In this document: positions 36,571 to 44,995 of the stretch, piece by piece
Numbering within the stretch: position 1 is the stretch's first letter
Layout of the letters: every line of letters begins with the position of its first letter
DNA from: Arthrobacter alkaliphilus
Lineage (GTDB): Bacteria > Actinomycetota > Actinomycetes > Actinomycetales > Micrococcaceae
Reading direction: 5' to 3'
Assembly: GCF_021483235.1 (NCBI RefSeq)
Contig: NZ_JAKEEC010000020.1
Coordinates: forward strand, 1-64,000
Length of the DNA: 64,000 bases
Notes under the pieces: generated by a model
What the model saw: only the letters and a program-made list of their open reading frames with translations
Database searches by the model: none
Told to the model about the DNA's origin: nothing
Translations under genes and position numbers: made by a program

Positions 36571-36738
36571 ATGGGGAGACATTGGCGGACACCGAAGAGG
36601 CTGAGCTTCAGGGCAGAATTGCCCGCGATTGCGCGAATTCCGACCTTCTCGAAGCACGGCTGGTCGATCGTCTTGCTGATCCTTCTGGGACTGGCATCCC
36701 TTAGCATGGCTGCTTTTGCCTTGACGCGACAGTCGTGA
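36571..36738 (+). CDS. small single-helix membrane protein (55 aa)
   Basis: From the ATG at 36571, 55 residues: a basic amphipathic start (RHWRTPKRLSF), then one membrane helix WSIVLLILLGLASLSMAAFA, ending LTRQS. No clear ribosome site is visible, so it may be chance, but the clean membrane topology and position 38 bases before the phosphatase gene support it. Confidence 0.4.
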   Translation: MGRHWRTPKRLSFRAELPAIARIPTFSKHGWSIVLLILLGLASLSMAAFALTRQS

Positions 36739-36775
36739 TTTTGACTCTCTGACAGCTAGTGAAAGAGCTATACTT

Positions 36776-37375
36776 TTGACTTTGCTCCACCCGGTCCGGA
36801 TACTGACCGTTTGCACCGGTAATATCTGCCGCTCCCCCGTCGCGGAACGGTTGCTTCAAGCAGGCTTGGACCAAGTTCTCCCCGGCGGATTCGAAGTCCG
36901 TAGCGCAGGCACAAGGGCCATGGTGGGCAACCCCATCCAGCCATTATCCGCGGATATCATCCGCAGGTATGGCGGCACACCCGATGACTTTTCCTCTCGA
37001 CAGCTCAACCAGAACATCCTGCGGGAATCGGATCTCGTCCTGACCATGGCGTCAAACCACCGTGGTGAAGTCCTGCAGCTCGACCCCTCCATGCTCAAGC
37101 GGACCTTTACCATCCGGGAGTTCGCTCGAATGGTGACCGCCCTGGAAGCACGTGGCAACGCATCGCCGTCGGACACCGACTTCGCTCAACTATGGCGGGA
37201 ACTGCCGGCGCGGGCGTCGTCCGTGCGCCATCTCGTTCTTGCTGCGCAAGCCTCCGACAACGACGTCGCAGACCCTTACAAGCAAGGCGCCGAGGCGTAC
37301 CTTCGCATGGAAGACGAGCTGGCTCCGGCGATCCTAAGGATCCTCCGTCACGCCCGGCTGTCCTTGGCGTCCTAG
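36776..37375 (+). CDS. low-molecular-weight protein-tyrosine phosphatase
   Basis: 199 residues. The phosphatase loop CTGNICRSP has its nucleophile at C13 and R19, near the N-terminus as always in this family; the general acid is in VADPYKQG (~163). An inserted segment (FARMVTALEARGN...) makes it longer than the ~160-residue norm, a pattern seen in actinobacterial homologues. It is the expected partner that dephosphorylates the Tyr-cluster of the BY-kinase at 29282-30664. The TTG at 36776 is eight bases after GAAAGAG. It overlaps the convergent AhpD-like gene by 4 bases (CTAG serving as both stops). Confidence 0.85.
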   Translation: MTLLHPVRILTVCTGNICRSPVAERLLQAGLDQVLPGGFEVRSAGTRAMVGNPIQPLSADIIRRYGGTPDDFSSRQLNQNILRESDLVLTMASNHRGEVLQLDPSMLKRTFTIREFARMVTALEARGNASPSDTDFAQLWRELPARASSVRHLVLAAQASDNDVADPYKQGAEAYLRMEDELAPAILRILRHARLSLAS

Positions 37376-37848
37376 GTTCGAACCTTGCGCACCGGGTGCT
37401 CGCTCAGGATGGACAGGCGGTTGAAGGCGTTGATGCCGATGCACGCCATGCACAGCACGCTGATCTGCTCCTCGGTGTAAACCTTCCGCGCGCGGGAGAA
37501 CAGCTCCGGCGTGGGACGGGCAGTGCTCATTCGCGTGATCTGTTCAGCCAGCTCAAGCGCCACCTGCTCGGCCTCGTCGAAGAGCGCTACCTCGCCATGC
37601 ACGGCCAGCAGCGATAGCCGCTGCTCAGTCTCGCCGTACCCGATGGCACGGCGGTGATGCAGATCCAGGCAGAAGGCGCAGCCGTTGATCTGGGACGCCC
37701 GGTAGTTCAACAACTCCAGGGTGCGGCGCGGGATTCCGGTCCGGTCCGCTTCCGCGGTGACCTGCGCCGCGTAGCTGGACAGTGCTTCATAGAGTCCGGG
37801 CTGCTGCTTGTCCAGATAACCGGCGAGTCTCGGCGTATTTTCGCTCAT
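37372..37848 (-). CDS. AhpD-like/carboxymuconolactone decarboxylase family protein
   Basis: 158 residues. The redox motif NGCAFCLDLHHRRA gives C57-x-x-C60 and H64, the active site of AhpD-type alkylhydroperoxidases. ASQINGC precedes it as usual. It may reduce peroxides or act as a disulfide carrier in the cytosol; the substrate is not evident. It is monocistronic, and its 3' end overlaps that of the phosphatase. Confidence 0.85.
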   Translation of the reverse strand: MSENTPRLAGYLDKQQPGLYEALSSYAAQVTAEADRTGIPRRTLELLNYRASQINGCAFCLDLHHRRAIGYGETEQRLSLLAVHGEVALFDEAEQVALELAEQITRMSTARPTPELFSRARKVYTEEQISVLCMACIGINAFNRLSILSEHPVRKVRT

Positions 37849-37888
37849 CCGCCGAGCCTATCGGAGAGGCGATCCGCAGGACCACGGC

Positions 37889-38786
37889 TTGAAACAACCG
37901 GGCGCCGGGCTGAACATAGATCCGAACACCCTGAGCCAGGACGCCCTGAAAGCAAAGACGGGCACCGCTCCGCCCAGCGACGCCGGGCAATTCATCCTGG
38001 GCATCATCCCGACGAGCGTGATCGGTGCCTTCGCCAGCAAAAACCTCCTCCAGGTCCTGTTCTTCTCTGTCTTCTTCGGCGCCGCAATAGTGGTGACCGG
38101 CAAGGACCGGTGTGCCCCCGTCATGAATGTCCTGGAGACAATTTTGGAGGTCTTCTTCAAGATCATGGGCTGGGTCATGCGCCTGGCCCCGATCGGCGCC
38201 TTCGGTGCTATGGCAGTTCATCAAGTGCACCCGCGAGGAGTTCCTCCTCGCTCTGGGCACCGCGTCCACTGAGTCGGTCATGCCGCGGATCATGACCAAG
38301 CTGACCGACGCCGGCTGCTCCCGCTCCACCGCCGGCCTGGTGGTCCCCACCGGCTACTCCTTCAACCTGGACGGTGCGGCAATCTACTTGTCGATTTCGC
38401 TCTTGTTCCTTGCACAGGCCTTCGGCCACCACTTGGATCTCGGGCAGCAGCTGGCCGCCCTGGGCATCCTGATGCTCACCTCAAAGGGCATGGCAGGCGT
38501 CCCCGGCTCGGCCTTCCTCGCACTGTCCGCGACGGCCGGCGCCTTGGGGATCTTCCCGGTGGCCGGCGTCGCACTCCTCCTGGGAGCCGACCGCCTCATG
38601 GACTCCATGCGCGTCGTCGTGAACCTGCTGGGCAACTGCGTTGCCACCTTCGTCGTGGCCAAATGGGAAGGGCAATTCGACCGCGAAGCCATGCTTCGTG
38701 CTTTCAACGGAAAGGAACCCGTAGCTGAAGCCGGTCCGGTCGATGCCGGCAACCTTGCCGTGCAGGGCGCAGGGGTCCGTAGTTAG
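37889..38786 (+). pseudogene. DAACS (DctA/GltP-like) dicarboxylate symporter, broken
   Basis: The first frame gives KQPGAGLNIDPNTLS...IMGWVMRLAPIGAFGAMA and the second, from about 38217, gives FIKCTREEFLLALGTASTES, then GYSFNLDGAAIYLSISLLFL and TSKGMAGVPGSAF, all DctA signatures. The N-terminal ~130 residues are missing, and ~50-60 residues between GAFGAMA and FIK are deleted with a frame change at the junction. No functional carrier can result. Confidence 0.85.
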
Positions 38787-38808
38787 ATGACCGGTTCAGC
38801 CCATCGCG

Positions 38809-40149
38809 CTATTTGACGCAGGGTATGGCACCGCCCTGGAGGGCTCCGGTGGAATCCGCGTAGACGTTGCTCGCGGGAGCTGACGGGGTGGCCGGGGCTT
38901 GCGGGGCTGGGGCTTCCGAGGCGGGTGGCGCTTGGGGTGCGGGCGCAGCAGGCGAGGCGGCCGCCGTGGTGGGGGCCGCCGTCGTCGTCGGCGCGGGAGC
39001 CGGCGGGACCGGGGTGAGGAGTTCCTTCACAGTGGCCTGGACCTGTTTGACGTCCACGGTGTTGATTGAGGCGCCATCCGGGGACCAGCCGAAGCCTGTG
39101 ATCGGCAGGGTTGAGAAGGAGATGTTTCCCCCCGTCAGGGACGTAGCCTGCTGGGCAAGCTGGATCAGGTTCAACTCCGAATCCACCACGATGTTCTTGC
39201 TCACCGCATCGAGCACACCCTGCATTTTCCCGAGGTCGGTGAAGGTTCCGGCGTCCTTGAGCTGGTGGGAAACGGAGGCGATGAAGGCCTGCTGGCGGCG
39301 TTCGCGGTCCAGGTCAGAAAAGAGGTAGGTCGGGTCGGAGGTGTCCCGGCGCTGCCGCACGAAGGCCATGGCCTGCCTGGCATCGATCTGCTGCATGCCC
39401 GCCTTGAAGTCGGCACCGGAGAAGGTGTCCTGTGTTGCCCGGTTGATGCACACGGTGATGGGTGCGATGGCTTGGGCCGTCTGATAAAAGGCAGCCATGG
39501 TGACTTCGATGAAGTGATCGATGTGCACACTGCCCAGGAACTTGGACACGGTGGCTATTTCGGCCTTGCGCCCGGCGTCACGGGCCGCCTGGTAGGTGGT
39601 GTCGTCGTCGGGCTTTCCCGACTCGGTCAAGGCCGTCTTCTCCGCCGCAAAACCATAGCCGTACGCCTCTTTGATTTTGGCCTTGAACGGTCCGCTTCCC
39701 GGTATGCCGTCCACCTGGACGTAGTCATCGCGGGGAATCGAGATTCCGGTCGCTTTGGAGCCGTCGGCGGGGATGTGGATGAGCATCAGGACGTTCGAGT
39801 TGTAGCCGCCGATGTTCTCATCGCCCGCATGCAAGGCGTCATACATCTCTGGAGGAAGAGGCTTGCCCTTCTCGTCCACCCTCGTATCGAGGCCCATGAT
39901 CAGGATGTTCGTGTCCTGGGTCAGTTTCGGCACCGCCTGGGGCGCCGTCTTCAAATCCTTAAGGACATCCGAGCGGTGGACGTTGTTGTTGGCCACAACC
40001 GCCGTCGCGCCCACGTAGGTGATCGCGACGGCGACGGCCAGGGCCACGGCGGCAACAACCGCCGTGGCCGAAATCAGGATGACCGACTTGCGCCGGGGGT
40101 GGCGCATGTGGCGGGGACACGCTGAGCGTGTATGGTGCCCAACATTCAT
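38809..40149 (-). CDS. LytR-CpsA-Psr (LCP) family cell-wall ligase
   Basis: 446 residues. Short cytoplasmic start, membrane helix ~22-46, then the LCP domain: NILIMGLDTR (~81), ISIPRDDYVQVDG (~136) and AMAFVRQRRDTSDP (~268), carrying the conserved Asp and Arg residues that bind the lipid-linked glycopolymer. A long Pro/Ala/Thr-rich tail (~370-430) probably spans the wall. LCP enzymes attach wall teichoic acids, arabinogalactan or capsules to peptidoglycan, so this one may anchor the polymer made by the 14.5-30.7 kb operon (inference from neighbourhood). AGGAGA precedes the ATG. Confidence 0.88.
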   Translation of the reverse strand: MNVGHHTRSACPRHMRHPRRKSVILISATAVVAAVALAVAVAITYVGATAVVANNNVHRSDVLKDLKTAPQAVPKLTQDTNILIMGLDTRVDEKGKPLPPEMYDALHAGDENIGGYNSNVLMLIHIPADGSKATGISIPRDDYVQVDGIPGSGPFKAKIKEAYGYGFAAEKTALTESGKPDDDTTYQAARDAGRKAEIATVSKFLGSVHIDHFIEVTMAAFYQTAQAIAPITVCINRATQDTFSGADFKAGMQQIDARQAMAFVRQRRDTSDPTYLFSDLDRERRQQAFIASVSHQLKDAGTFTDLGKMQGVLDAVSKNIVVDSELNLIQLAQQATSLTGGNISFSTLPITGFGWSPDGASINTVDVKQVQATVKELLTPVPPAPAPTTTAAPTTAAASPAAPAPQAPPASEAPAPQAPATPSAPASNVYADSTGALQGGAIPCVK

Positions 40150-40264
40150 GAAATTCTCCTGTCCCCGCCTTTGTTGGCGTGGTGGCTGGTTCCGCGGCGC
40201 GACCAGCCGGTATGCAGATTGTAATCGGCCATCCGGATAATGGCCTGCTTGACGCGGGAATCGA

Positions 40265-41902
40265 TCAGGCCCCGAGCGCGAGCTGAACCACCCGGACGAT
40301 GACCAGGACCATCGCGATCAGCAGGTACGTGCGCAGGACGGTCAGTCCGATCCGGCGCCCAGTGGACAGTTTCGGCGCGGTGAGCAGGGCAAGCGGGGGC
40401 ATCCGCCACGTGGACTGCTGTGACCGGTCGACGGCGTCGGGGCTCGGCGCAGCGGGATAAATCCGGCGGTAGACAAGGAACACCACTCCCGCGATGGCCG
40501 CGACGGCGCCACCTCCGATCAGGATCCCCAGGATGGCGCCCGAGCCCATGTCAGGGAACAACACCCCGGCGGTCAGAACCAGCGAAAGGAGCACCAGGAC
40601 AGCGATCACGGCCGAGGTGAAGAAGTTCATGAACCGCCCGTTCACCCACGGACCCAGCACCTGCTTGTCATTGCAGAGCAGCAGCAGGAACACGGTGGCC
40701 GAGGGAAGAAGCACCCCGGCCAGCACCTGGACGCCCACCGTGAGCAGACCCAAAGGGCTGCCCGGGATCAGGACCACAATGGCCGAGAGGAGCAGGACAC
40801 CGGCGAACACCGCGTAGAAACCCTTGGCGTCGGACACTTTGCGGTGCAGGGAGTGCTTGAGCCCAAAAACATCACCGAGAGCGTAGGAGGTGGAAAGCCC
40901 GACGGCGGCTGCCCCGATGATCGAGGCATCGATCAGTGCCAGCGCGAACAAGACGCCGGCAACCTTTCCGACGTGCTGTTCGAGGCCGACGGCGACTCCG
41001 CCCGCGTCCGTGAAGTTGCCGAACTCCGGGGTGCCGGCAAAGGTCGCCGCGGTGAAGGAAATGATCGCTGCGGCGCCCACGACGACAATAACGATTCCCA
41101 GCCAGAGATCGGCCTTCTCGTACTTCAGGAACCGGGGAGTGATGCGCTTGTCGATGATGTAGGACTGCTGGAAGAACAGCTGCCACGGAGCTACGGTGGT
41201 TCCCACGATCCCGATGACCAGCAGCGTCACGGTGGACAGGTCCGCGCCCTGGGGCATGCCAGGCACGACGAAGTCGTGGGCGACTTGTCCGAGGTCGGGG
41301 TGGACCATGAAGATGATCGGCACCAGCAGCAGCGACCCGGCCACGAGCGCCAAGCAGACACGCTCGAAACGCTTGAAGGAACCAGTGCTCGCGGCGGCCA
41401 CGATCACCACTGTGGCCAGGAGAATTCCGGGGATCTTGGGGATGCCCAGGTAGTCCAGGCCCAGGCTGATCCCGATGAATTCGGTGACGATGGTCAAGGC
41501 GTTGAGGATGAAGAGGTCGATGACGCTGAACGCGCCCCAGAACTTGCCGAACCGCTCGAGGATGAGCCGGGCATGTCCCACGCCGGTGACTACCCCCAGG
41601 CGCAGCACCATTTCCTGGTTTACGTACAGCACCGGGACCAGCAGCAGCAAAGTCCATAGCAGTGAGGTTCCGTAGTTCTGCCCGGCTTCGGAGTAGGTGC
41701 CGAACGCGCCGGCGTCGTTGTCGCCGACCATAACGATCAGCCCGGGTCCGATGATCGCCAGCAAGGTCTTCAGGCGCGCTTTGATGCCGGAGCGCTGCTT
41801 TTCGTCGTTGAGACGGATGGTGCCGAAAGCACCCTCGATGTCACCGATGTGGGCGGTGTCCAGGGCTGCGGTGGGAGCTGGCATGGTCTTGGTCTCGGTC
41901 AT
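40265..41902 (-). CDS. Nramp-related divalent metal transporter, probably Mg2+
   Basis: 545 residues, 11-12 membrane helices, Nramp family. In helix 1 the canonical DPGN is DAGA (D63-A-G-A66) and in helix 6 the canonical MPHN is APWQ (GTTVAPWQLFFQQS), so the metal-binding Asn and Met are both Ala while the Asp is kept. Loss of the soft Met ligand is the pattern described for Nramp-related magnesium transporters. The M-box-like leader at 42213-42380 points the same way. The ATG at 41902 is preferred over the long upstream frame, which would run into the riboswitch. The C-terminal ~80 residues are an extra helix and tail. Confidence 0.82.
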   Translation of the reverse strand: MTETKTMPAPTAALDTAHIGDIEGAFGTIRLNDEKQRSGIKARLKTLLAIIGPGLIVMVGDNDAGAFGTYSEAGQNYGTSLLWTLLLLVPVLYVNQEMVLRLGVVTGVGHARLILERFGKFWGAFSVIDLFILNALTIVTEFIGISLGLDYLGIPKIPGILLATVVIVAAASTGSFKRFERVCLALVAGSLLLVPIIFMVHPDLGQVAHDFVVPGMPQGADLSTVTLLVIGIVGTTVAPWQLFFQQSYIIDKRITPRFLKYEKADLWLGIVIVVVGAAAIISFTAATFAGTPEFGNFTDAGGVAVGLEQHVGKVAGVLFALALIDASIIGAAAVGLSTSYALGDVFGLKHSLHRKVSDAKGFYAVFAGVLLLSAIVVLIPGSPLGLLTVGVQVLAGVLLPSATVFLLLLCNDKQVLGPWVNGRFMNFFTSAVIAVLVLLSLVLTAGVLFPDMGSGAILGILIGGGAVAAIAGVVFLVYRRIYPAAPSPDAVDRSQQSTWRMPPLALLTAPKLSTGRRIGLTVLRTYLLIAMVLVIVRVVQLALGA

Positions 41903-42180
41903 GATGTACCGGCTTTCTGCCCGGAACGGGCACAAAAAGTCGTGGACAAGCCTCACCGGACCGAAGGCGCGGCGGGCGTCATTGCATAAGGGTTTGCGTG
42001 GGGGCACGGCGAGTGCCGGCTGGTTCAGTCCCGAGTGGATCACGCACGGCTGTTACCGAAGCAATCAGCGCAGGGCCTCAGGAGGCTGGAACAGGATCCG
42101 GAAAACGGGACGGGAAACAGGGATTATCACCATCGTTCATGATGGAACCGTCACCTCCCGCTGCCGTTGGACGCGCCGCG

Positions 42181-42215
42181 GGGAGGGCGGGCATAAAGGC
42201 CCGCAATGCCCCTCC
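42181..42215 (-). terminator. strong hairpin downstream of the M-box (expression platform candidate)
   Basis: On the minus-strand RNA, GCGGGC and GCCCGC close a CTTTAT loop, and GGAGG...CCTCC extends the stem with a bulge. It begins where the 3' side of the M-box P1 helix ends, so the two structures may exclude one another. There is no U tract, so termination would be Rho-linked or the hairpin may act otherwise. Confidence 0.45.
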
Positions 42216-42380
42216 TCGTAAGACCTTTGGCACTTCGCGGCGTGAACCCGGACTGTGTCCAGGAGCCAATCGGGACCGCCCCTTATGCCGGAGCGGCCTG
42301 TCCTGACCCGGGGCGTCTCTCGACGTTGGGGGTCGCTGGCATGTTTCCGCGAAGGAGCCTCAGCTAACGAACGGCACCTT
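42213..42380 (-). promoter_or_regulatory. M-box (ykoK leader) magnesium riboswitch
   Basis: The minus-strand RNA carries the M-box consensus in order: GTTAGCTGAGGCTCC (42367-42353), then GGAAACATGCCAGCGACCC, then CGTCGAGAGACGCC, then GGGTCAGGACAGG, then GGCATAAGG, and near the end AGTGCCAAAGGTCTTACGA, which pairs back to the first segment to close P1. The aptamer lies 311 bases upstream of the Nramp-like ATG. M-boxes bind several Mg2+ ions and turn off transporter expression when magnesium is ample. Confidence 0.82.
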
Positions 42381-42384
42381 GCTT

Positions 42385-42412
42385 TATATATGTATACCTC
42401 ATTTTGCCGCAA
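42385..42412 (-). promoter_or_regulatory. promoter of the M-box/Nramp transcript
   Basis: TTGCGG (42412-42407) and TATATA (42390-42385) are separated by 16 bases. The expected start near 42378 is the first base of the riboswitch fold, a good internal check. Confidence 0.6.
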
Positions 42413-42554
42413 TGAAAAAATATAAGCATGGATGCAGATAACGCCGGGGTACGGCCGGGAGCCGCCAGCCAGGCCGGATTGGCGGCGCTCGGCCCGTCCG
42501 TTCGCAGTTTCCACATAAGACAGAATGTATCTTGAGGAACTGAAGGGAAGTGTG

Positions 42555-43070
42555 ATGGGAACGAAACCGGCTCAAACATCCACGCTCGACCGGACATTTC
42601 GCGTGAGCCTCATCCTGAAGGGCCTGGACGGTGTCCTGGAACTGATCGGCGGCATACTGCTTTTGCTGATCAAGCCCGAACAAATCGGTGATCTGGTCCG
42701 GTTACTTACCCAGCACGAGCTCGCCCGTGATCCGAACGATTTCCTGGCGAACAGTTTGGTGCACATGAGCTCCAACCTCTCAGGTTCGGGGACCCTGTTC
42801 GGTGCGATCTACTTGCTGCTCCACGGACTCATCAAAATCGTCCTGGTCTGGGCCGTCCTGAAGGACCAACTCTGGGCCTACCCGTGGATGATCGCATTCC
42901 TACTGGTGTTCATCGTCTACCAGGTGTATCGGATCGTGGTCGCCTTCTCGTGGGGACTCGTCCTCCTGACGGCGTTCGACATCTTCATCGTGTGGATCAC
43001 CGGACGTGAGTACCGGCTGCGCCGGACAAAGAATCAACAGCACTCCCCCGCGTCCAACCCGGCCGAATAG
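42555..43070 (+). CDS. DUF2127 family membrane protein
   Basis: 171 residues with four predicted membrane helices (~20-40, 78-97, 103-122, 128-148). The opening DRTFRVSLILKGLDGVLELIGG and the later HGLIKIVLVWAVLKDQLWAYPW are typical of DUF2127, a family of unknown function. The ATG at 42555 follows AAGGGAAG; the in-frame ATG at 42525 has no such site. Divergent from the Mg transporter. Confidence 0.8.
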   Translation: MGTKPAQTSTLDRTFRVSLILKGLDGVLELIGGILLLLIKPEQIGDLVRLLTQHELARDPNDFLANSLVHMSSNLSGSGTLFGAIYLLLHGLIKIVLVWAVLKDQLWAYPWMIAFLLVFIVYQVYRIVVAFSWGLVLLTAFDIFIVWITGREYRLRRTKNQQHSPASNPAE

Positions 43071-43239
43071 GGGCACCGCCTGGCGTAGACGGGCCGGGGT
43101 GGCGAGGTCAGCAACGGCCCGGGCGTCCGGCAAGCATGGTTGGCCGCCTATTCTTGCTATGCTTCTTCGCGATCGGAAAAACATCCCAATTGGCTGAGTC
43201 CGACGCCCCGGCAACCAGAACTCAACAATAGGTGCTTTT

Positions 43240-44544
43240 GTGACTAATCCGGCTTCGAGACAGCGGCCACTTCGGCTTCGATCCTTGGACGGTTGTCGAG
43301 GCCTGGCCGCCGTAATTGTCCTGATCCACCATTGCGCCCTAACCGTGCCTGAGTATGCCAACCTCTACTTGGCAGGCAAGATCCCCGCTCAAGGGACTCT
43401 TCTGTGGTGGTTGAACGCCACCCCTTTGAAGATTTTCACTGCCGGCAGCGAAGCAGTCCTGGTGTTCTTTGTCTTGAGCGGCCTTGTCGTGTCCCTACCC
43501 GTTTTGCGCGCCAAATCCTTCGACTGGACGGCCTACTACATCACGAGGACCCTTCGTCTTTGGATACCTGTGGCCGCGTCCCTGCTGCTGGCCGGTCTCT
43601 GCGTAACATTGGTCACGCCAGACCCGGCCGTCTCCGTCAGCAAATGGGTCGCAGAATCCGACGTGCCCTTGCTTGAATGGCAGGAAGTCGTCCGTGGTTT
43701 TGACGCCGTCCGCGGACCCACGAGGATAAACAACCCGTTGTGGTCTATCCAGTGGGAGTTCATCTTCTCGTTCTTGCTGCCCGTCTTCGTGGGAATCGCC
43801 GTCGTGATGAGACGCTGGATCGTCGCCACAATCTGTTTGTGCGTAATTCTCGCGGTCGTTGGCGTAATGAATGACATCAGCTTCATGATTTTTCTCTCCG
43901 CTTTCCTCGCGGGGGCTGTTCTCGTCTTTCCCGTGATCGCCAGGACCAGACGTTATCGGTCACGGGGTGCCTCGGCCTGGACTCGGGCGGGATGGCTCGG
44001 CTGCTTCATTGCCGCGGTCCTTTTGCTGTGCGCGTACTGGCCATTGCTCTTAGGCGGGAACACGGATCCGCTGGCACTGGCGATTGGCAAGGGTGTGGGC
44101 ATTTTGGGTGCCGTGCTCATTGTCCTGTGCGCAATATATTCGAGAACAGTGGCCCGTTTCCTCGAATTGGGATTCGTCCAGTGGCTGGGGAAGATCTCGT
44201 TCAGCCTCTATCTGGTTCACGTTCCGATTATTGAGCTCTTCAGCCGTTTGCTGGGTAGCGATCACTGGATGCGGGCACTGTTGTTCGCGGTACCGGTATC
44301 GGTTGCGGTTGCCTGGATGTTCTCAAAGTTTGTCGAGCTTCCCTCCCACCGCCTCTCACGGTATGTGGGCCGGTTCGTAAGCGCGAAGTTCAGGGAATAT
44401 GTAGCCACCGATCACATAGGTCCAAGAACTCGTGACAACACACCAAGTGGCGAGCGTTTCAGAGCAAGCCAGTCCGACCCCGGAGTGGAACCGGTTTCAA
44501 TTCCGGTTCGGGAAATTCGACCTACCACGGGCCTTAACCCCTGA
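43240..44544 (+). CDS. acyltransferase 3 family membrane protein (OafA/YrhL-like)
   Basis: 434 residues, ~10 membrane helices. LRSLDGCRGLAAVIVLIHHC at the start holds the catalytic-type His, and KISFSLYLVHVPIIEL near the end is the family's late motif. Such enzymes O-acylate sugars in cell-surface polymers; it may act on the polysaccharide of this region or on the wall. GTG start at 43240. It ends at a shared terminator with the convergent lipoprotein gene. Confidence 0.85.
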   Translation: MTNPASRQRPLRLRSLDGCRGLAAVIVLIHHCALTVPEYANLYLAGKIPAQGTLLWWLNATPLKIFTAGSEAVLVFFVLSGLVVSLPVLRAKSFDWTAYYITRTLRLWIPVAASLLLAGLCVTLVTPDPAVSVSKWVAESDVPLLEWQEVVRGFDAVRGPTRINNPLWSIQWEFIFSFLLPVFVGIAVVMRRWIVATICLCVILAVVGVMNDISFMIFLSAFLAGAVLVFPVIARTRRYRSRGASAWTRAGWLGCFIAAVLLLCAYWPLLLGGNTDPLALAIGKGVGILGAVLIVLCAIYSRTVARFLELGFVQWLGKISFSLYLVHVPIIELFSRLLGSDHWMRALLFAVPVSVAVAWMFSKFVELPSHRLSRYVGRFVSAKFREYVATDHIGPRTRDNTPSGERFRASQSDPGVEPVSIPVREIRPTTGLNP

Positions 44545-44550
44545 TCTTCG

Positions 44551-44591
44551 AAACGGTGTCATTTCGGTTATGCCCCTGCGGCACCGTTTTT
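44551..44591. terminator. bidirectional terminator
   Basis: AAACGGTG (44551-44558) pairs with CACCGTTT (44582-44589), with TGCC/GGCA pairing inside, followed by T residues. It lies exactly between the convergent acyltransferase and lipoprotein genes. Confidence 0.6.
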
Positions 44592-44995
44592 CAGTCGTCT
44601 TCGTTTTTTCCTTTGTCTTTGCCTGGCGGTTGGGGTGCTGGCGGGGACGGCGTCTGGATGGTTCGTGATGGAGTGGGTGTGGGTGTCGCGGTCATCGCGC
44701 CTAGGTCCGCGCGGATGAGATCGATGGTCTTTTGGATGTCCTGGCGTCGCGTCGGTGAGATTTCGCCATTGGCTGCCGCGGTGGATACGTCATTGGCGAA
44801 CAGGTCGAGTTCAGTCTTTGTTGCGGGCAGGTTGTTGTCGGCGGCGGCCCGTGCGAGTGACTGGAGGCGGGTTTGGAGCTTCGCGGCCGCACTGGGGTGC
44901 AGATCGGTAGGGGTGTTCGCGCATCCTGTGAGGATCCCGGCGATTAGCAGGGCCGCGGTCGCGCTGGTGAGGAATCTTGCCTGTTTCTTCGTCAT
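44591..44995 (-). CDS. small lipoprotein paired with a Ser/Thr kinase
   Basis: 134 residues. Signal peptide with lipobox ILTGC (Cys at ~25), a helical middle of ~75 residues, and a Pro/Thr-rich tail ending in acidic/basic residues. No domain is recognised. Its ATG overlaps the kinase stop (ATGA), so the two are translationally coupled; it could be an outside sensor or partner of the kinase, an inference from linkage. Confidence 0.7.
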   Translation of the reverse strand: MTKKQARFLTSATAALLIAGILTGCANTPTDLHPSAAAKLQTRLQSLARAAADNNLPATKTELDLFANDVSTAAANGEISPTRRQDIQKTIDLIRADLGAMTATPTPTPSRTIQTPSPPAPQPPGKDKGKNEDD

